Of a stretch of 64,000 nt of DNA, positions 63,091 through 64,000 are shown piece by piece (the first letter of the stretch is position 1; the number at the start of each line of letters is the position of its first letter). A program made the translations under genes and the position numbers. Below the pieces are notes generated by a model. The model was not told the DNA's origin, made no database searches, and worked only from the letters and a program-made list of their open reading frames with translations. The DNA is from Hymenobacter psoromatis (GTDB lineage: Bacteria > Bacteroidota > Bacteroidia > Cytophagales > Hymenobacteraceae): positions 2,418,001-2,482,000 of the forward strand of contig NZ_JAIFAG010000001.1 in the NCBI RefSeq assembly GCF_020012125.1, in the 5' to 3' direction.

Positions 63091-63730
63091 CGACCAAATC
63101 CAGGCCTATGCCGAAGCCCACTCTGAAGCGGAGCCGCCACTGCTGCACCAGCTTTGGCGCGAAACGCACTTGCAGCTGCTGATGCCGCGCATGGCCACCG
63201 GGCACTGGCAGGGGCGGCTACTGAGTATGCTTACGCACCTCATTCGGCCGCGTAAGGTGCTGGAAATCGGCACGTTTACGGGCTACGCCACGCTGTGTTT
63301 AGCCGAAGGAATGGCCCCGGACGGGCACCTGCACACAATCGAAATTAACCCCGAGCGGGCGAGCCGCATCCGGCGCTACGTGGCGGCGGCGGGCCTAGCC
63401 GAGCGCGTGACGCTGCACCTCGGCGACGCGGCCGATAGTTTGGCCGGGTTGGTCGGCGAAACCTGGGACTTAGTCTTTATTGATGCGGATAAAATCAGTA
63501 ATGCACGGTACTTTGAGCTGGTAATCAATCAGGTGCGGCCCGGCGGCCTGGTTATCGTAGACAATGTGCTGTGGGGCGGCAAGGCCCTACCCACCTACCC
63601 GCTTAAAGCCAACGACCACGATACTAGGGCCGTGCGTGCCTTTAATGAGCAAGTGCAACGCGACCCGCGCGTGGTGCCCCTGCTGCTGCCCGTGCGCGAC
63701 GGCTTGCTGCTGCTGCGACGGATAGTTTAA
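63083..63730 (+). CDS. Class I O-methyltransferase (COMT-like)
   Basis: A 215-residue SAM-dependent methyltransferase. VLEIGTFTGYATLCLAEGM near 61-79 is the SAM-binding motif I, HTIEINPERA near 88, DLVFIDADKISNARYFELV near 135 has the metal-binding Asp, and GGLVIVDNVLWGGK near 158 is typical of cation-dependent O-methyltransferases. The substrate is unknown; nothing suggests DNA methylation. It overlaps the SRA gene by 8 bases and is probably co-translated. Confidence 0.9.
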   Translation: MTDDQIQAYAEAHSEAEPPLLHQLWRETHLQLLMPRMATGHWQGRLLSMLTHLIRPRKVLEIGTFTGYATLCLAEGMAPDGHLHTIEINPERASRIRRYVAAAGLAERVTLHLGDAADSLAGLVGETWDLVFIDADKISNARYFELVINQVRPGGLVIVDNVLWGGKALPTYPLKANDHDTRAVRAFNEQVQRDPRVVPLLLPVRDGLLLLRRIV

Positions 63731-63740
63731 AAATGAGGTG

Positions 63741-63869
63741 GTTTGTCATTGCGAGCGCAACGAAGTGAAGCGCGGCAATCTTTCCTGGTCGTTCGCATAA
63801 CGCGGTTCACTAATCCAACGATTAGGAAAGATTGCTGCGCTCCACTTCGTTGCGCTCGCAATGACAAAC
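63741..63869. repeat. Long palindrome, GTCATTGCGAGC family
   Basis: 46-base imperfect arms start GTTTGTCATTGCGAGCGCAA and mirror at the other end, ending at 63869. It shares about the same arms as 10396, 37493 and 51755. Confidence 0.8.
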
Positions 63870-63892
63870 GGCTCAACTCCTACCCCTCCCCT

Positions 63893-64000
63893 ATGCGTTT
63901 TCTACTCTTCGCACTCTCATCCTACCTACTGACCTTCAACGCCTTTGCCCAAAGCATTGTGCGGGGTAAGGTGCTCGATGGCAAGGACCAGAGCCCGCTC
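63893..64000 (+). CDS. Start of a TonB-type receptor or CarboxypepD_reg protein, cut by the window edge
   Basis: ATG 63893 opens a signal peptide (FLLFALSSYLLTFNAFAQ) and the first residues of a carboxypeptidase-regulatory-like domain, SIVRGKVLDGKDQSPL, as in the receptor at 49026. Only 36 codons are in the window. The rest cannot be judged. Confidence 0.65.
   Translation, partial: MRFLLFALSSYLLTFNAFAQSIVRGKVLDGKDQSPL

Noticed and set aside
62617..63730. SRA gene plus methyltransferase as a restriction-modification pair
   Set aside because: The methyltransferase has cation-dependent O-methyltransferase motifs, not DNA methyltransferase motifs.

Overview
The window reads as chromosome from a high-GC member of the Bacteroidota, most likely Hymenobacter or a close relative in the Hymenobacteraceae. 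The evidence is the Bacteroidota-specific families (GLPGLI protein, DUF4835/PorD of the type IX secretion system, OstA-like protein, RPB6-like omega subunit), the bamD-rpoZ-coaC-coaB-porD-recN order, promoter -7 elements of the TAnnTTTG type, and strongly GC-rich coding DNA. It is almost entirely protein-coding; I see no rRNA, tRNA, CRISPR array or prophage.

Layout. 0.3-6.1 kb: sbcD and sbcC, separated by a small secreted-protein gene. 6.2-9.1 kb: four poorly characterised genes, one an HNH nuclease. 9.2-15.5 kb: surface polysaccharide genes (GT4 glycosyltransferase, flippase, Wzz-like protein, O-antigen ligase-like protein) and a lone ABC ATPase. 15.6-21.2 kb: Uma2 nuclease, a very acidic protein, an arylsulfotransferase lipoprotein, DUF4197, cinA. 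21.2-24.6 kb: a leftward set with an Lgt-like enzyme, a Tes/MJ0619-type radical SAM enzyme and a small membrane protein, interrupted by a low-GC DUF3223 gene and a PIN fragment. 24.9-29.4 kb: an orphan molybdopterin dehydrogenase subunit, an SH3-like protein, a 2H phosphoesterase and a dead SDR gene. 29.6-35.5 kb: a TolC/adaptor/RND efflux operon. 36.7-44.8 kb: leftward housekeeping genes (fabI, recN, porD, coaB, coaC, rpoZ, bamD, ostA). 44.9-51.7 kb: tilS, then an AT-rich region where an IS5-like element splits a GLPGLI gene ahead of its TonB-type receptor. 52-58.5 kb: mdh, a DUF433/DUF5615 toxin-antitoxin pair, a GT9 glycosyltransferase and a 5-oxoprolinase operon with an NRAMP transporter. 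58.5-64 kb: M1 and M16 peptidases, a stand-alone YDG/SRA protein, an O-methyltransferase and the start of another receptor-like gene.

Several features stand out beyond the genes. First, a non-palindromic motif, CTACCCCC and its complement, recurs more than fifty times on both strands, inside and outside genes and in different reading frames. Second, at least four families of imperfect or perfect palindromic elements sit between genes; some supply the stop codon of the upstream gene and one AT-rich copy appears to have been absorbed in frame into a glycosyltransferase. Third, the radical SAM, Lgt-like and small membrane genes may form an undescribed lipid-modifying system. Signs of decay and mobility include an SDR gene with two amber stops and a frameshift, the split GLPGLI gene, and a truncated PIN gene.
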